Source: an uncultured euryarchaeote (GTDB lineage: Archaea; Thermoplasmatota; Poseidoniia; Poseidoniales; Poseidoniaceae). From it: DNA of 7,317 bases. A model generated the notes under the pieces. That model was not told the DNA's origin. It saw only the letters and a program-made list of their open reading frames with translations, and ran no database searches. The stretch is from positions 1-7,317 of the forward strand of contig CALCOQ010000093.1 of the NCBI GenBank assembly GCA_937897005.1, given 5' to 3'. The stretch's first letter is position 1; the number at the start of each line of letters is the position of its first letter. The translations under genes and the position numbers were made by a program. Below are positions 6,097 to 7,317 of the stretch, in pieces.

Positions 6097-6800
6097 TCTC
6101 CACCATCCATCTTGTTCTGAATTCGTGTTATTCGTTGTTCAGTAGTGACCATGAACCATTCTATCAACATCAGACCAGCCAACAACAGCATGAATGAAAA
6201 CACCCCTAGCCACATCGTTGTCGCCATCTGGGGTTCGAGCCCACCTCCGCCTGGCCCAACCACTGGTCCGGGATGTCTTCTTTCCCACCATCGAGTCGCC
6301 ATATAGGTAAGGGGAACAAGAGCGAATCCGAAGAGGCCAACTGCGCTGAAGGTGTCGCGCGCATCATCTCCATCGGGTTGTGATCTGCGAGCGACCACCA
6401 GATAGGCTGAGAGAGCGGTCAGTAGACCGAAGGTATTGATCCTGACATCTGTCCAATCCCATGCAACACCCCATTCAGCCTGTCCCCATATGGGGCCACT
6501 GGTGACTGCCATCAATCCGAACAACACTCCGGCCTCTGCGGCTGAAACATGTAGTCTCCAGCCCCATTCCGAACGCTTCCAGAACCAAGCAAGGCTTCCA
6601 ATGAAGAGCGCGGTGAAGGCCAGCATGGAGGCCCATGCTGAAGGAACGTGCCAATAGAAGATGCGTTGTGCAGCGGGGGCGTTCATGGTTTCATTATCGA
6701 CACTTGGAGCCCATGCGAAACCCAGCAGTAGAGTGACCGTGGCCGCCACCAGACCGAGAAACCACAGAGTCAGTCCCCCTTTGAGTAGACGTGTTGACAT
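6093..6800 (-). CDS. ccmC: CcmC, heme-handling protein for cytochrome c maturation
   Basis: A 235-residue membrane protein with six predicted spans (about 9-31, 54-74, 86-101, 122-137, 150-168 and 194-217). CcmC places heme on the external chaperone CcmE. Seen: QRIFYWHVPSAW at 45-56 with the first heme-ligand His (H51), the Trp-rich external loop GPIWGQAEWGVAWDW at 102-116, and TRWWERRHPGPV at 169-180 with the second heme-ligand His (H176). The Trp loop deviates from the usual WGTWWVWDAR: the first Trp of the WW pair is Ala, and one residue appears inserted before DVR. ATG at 6800 is the start; an in-frame stop lies 12 codons upstream with no other start between. It follows the CcmB-like gene by 49 nt and overlaps the ccmD-like gene by 4 nt, so the three probably form one transcript. 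Confidence 0.92.
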   Translation of the reverse strand: MSTRLLKGGLTLWFLGLVAATVTLLLGFAWAPSVDNETMNAPAAQRIFYWHVPSAWASMLAFTALFIGSLAWFWKRSEWGWRLHVSAAEAGVLFGLMAVTSGPIWGQAEWGVAWDWTDVRINTFGLLTALSAYLVVARRSQPDGDDARDTFSAVGLFGFALVPLTYMATRWWERRHPGPVVGPGGGGLEPQMATTMWLGVFSFMLLLAGLMLIEWFMVTTEQRITRIQNKMDGGE

Positions 6801-6849
6801 CTCAGCCCCGATGCTGGGTTGACATTCACCGTTTCAATCTGTGTGTACA

Positions 6850-7317
6850 TCAGGCACGTCTGACTAGATGAAGGATGAGATAGACCGAGATTAGTAGGCC
6901 GAATGAACCGATGAGCATCGTCCATACTTCTTGATTGGCTCCTTCGACAGCCAGCAGTGCCATTCCCTCTACCGCCAGAAGCCATGGAAATATCATGAAC
7001 ACCAGTAACAACTGTGCTCCTTGTTTTGGTCTGGGAAGCCATCTGTGAACCACCCATAGAGCTAGGTTCACCCTGCTGATCATCAAGGTAAGAAGTAGTC
7101 CACAGAGTAATAGTTGCAGCAAGTGTATGGAGGAGATATCAGCAAGTTCACCAGCAGGTATCATGACCACCGCCATCCAAGTGGAGACGAGTCCGAGAAC
7201 AGCCACATGGATGCTCACAGAATCAGGAGCCCTGCCTGCAGTCTGAGCGGCCCACCATGCGCCTACTGCATTCCTTTCCAACAGTTTTTGTCCAGGGCCT
7301 GTAATCAGACCGACCAC
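6850..7317 (-). CDS. Polytopic membrane protein, C-terminal part, in the CcmB position
   Basis: The 155 codons visible are the C-terminal end of a gene cut by the right window edge; the first codon is GTG at the very edge and is probably internal. Seen: four hydrophobic segments (about 36-54, 64-84, 101-122 and 131-152 of the fragment), a basic loop HRWLPRPKQG (91-100) and a short RRA tail. CcmB, the six-span permease of the CcmAB ABC transporter, would leave about this length and four spans after its second segment. Spacing of segments and loops agrees with CcmB by eye, but I see no diagnostic motif. The position immediately before ccmC supports CcmB. A divergent ABC-2 type permease is the main alternative. 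The ATPase CcmA would be expected further upstream, outside the window. Confidence 0.55.
   Translation of the reverse strand: MVGLITGPGQKLLERNAVGAWWAAQTAGRAPDSVSIHVAVLGLVSTWMAVVMIPAGELADISSIHLLQLLLCGLLLTLMISRVNLALWVVHRWLPRPKQGAQLLLVFMIFPWLLAVEGMALLAVEGANQEVWTMLIGSFGLLISVYLILHLVRRA

Noticed and set aside
1..7317. CRISPR arrays, tRNA or rRNA genes, insertion sequences
   Set aside because: I saw no regularly spaced repeats, cloverleaf-type segment, transposase motif or terminal inverted repeats; nearly all of the window is covered by genes.

Overview
The window reads as a compact archaeal chromosome segment. The strongest evidence is an NMD3 gene (3721-4824), a ribosomal large-subunit export/assembly factor found in archaea and eukaryotes but not bacteria. 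It is supported by an archaeal-type dolichol-phosphate-mannose-synthase-like glycosyltransferase and an archaeal-type bifunctional phosphoglucose/phosphomannose isomerase. Moderate GC, very short gaps and several non-ATG starts suggest a marine planktonic euryarchaeon of the Poseidoniales (Marine Group II) kind. That placement is inference; the archaeal assignment is firm.

Layout. (1) Positions 33-3015, minus strand: a two-gene unit of a 750-residue polytopic membrane protein (GT-C-type glycosyltransferase architecture with a large C-terminal soluble domain) followed 28 nt later by a GT2 polyprenyl-phosphate sugar synthase-like enzyme. (2) Positions 3016-3097: a short divergent junction with two dyad-symmetric elements. 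(3) Positions 3056-5917, plus strand: a tight three-gene unit of a stand-alone M23/LytM metallopeptidase without a visible signal peptide, NMD3, and the phosphoglucose/phosphomannose isomerase, whose ribosome-binding site lies inside the end of nmd3. (4) Positions 5918-5943: a 26-nt convergent junction. (5) Positions 5944-7317, minus strand: a cytochrome c maturation / heme export cluster. A polytopic protein in the CcmB position is cut by the window edge, then comes CcmC, then a 50-codon CcmD-like gene overlapping ccmC by ATGA. Any ccmA would lie beyond the right edge.

How the genes may work together. The GT2 enzyme could make a polyprenyl-phosphate-linked sugar on the cytoplasmic face, and the GT-C protein could use it outside. 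The isomerase on the facing operon interconverts fructose-6-P with glucose-6-P and mannose-6-P, so it could feed the nucleotide sugar that the GT2 uses. The CcmC/CcmD cluster implies handling of heme for c-type cytochromes outside the membrane. The least expected items are the cytosolic-looking M23 protein, which resembles the middle domain of aminoglycoside-phosphotransferase-M23-aminotransferase fusion proteins, and the small ccmD-like gene.
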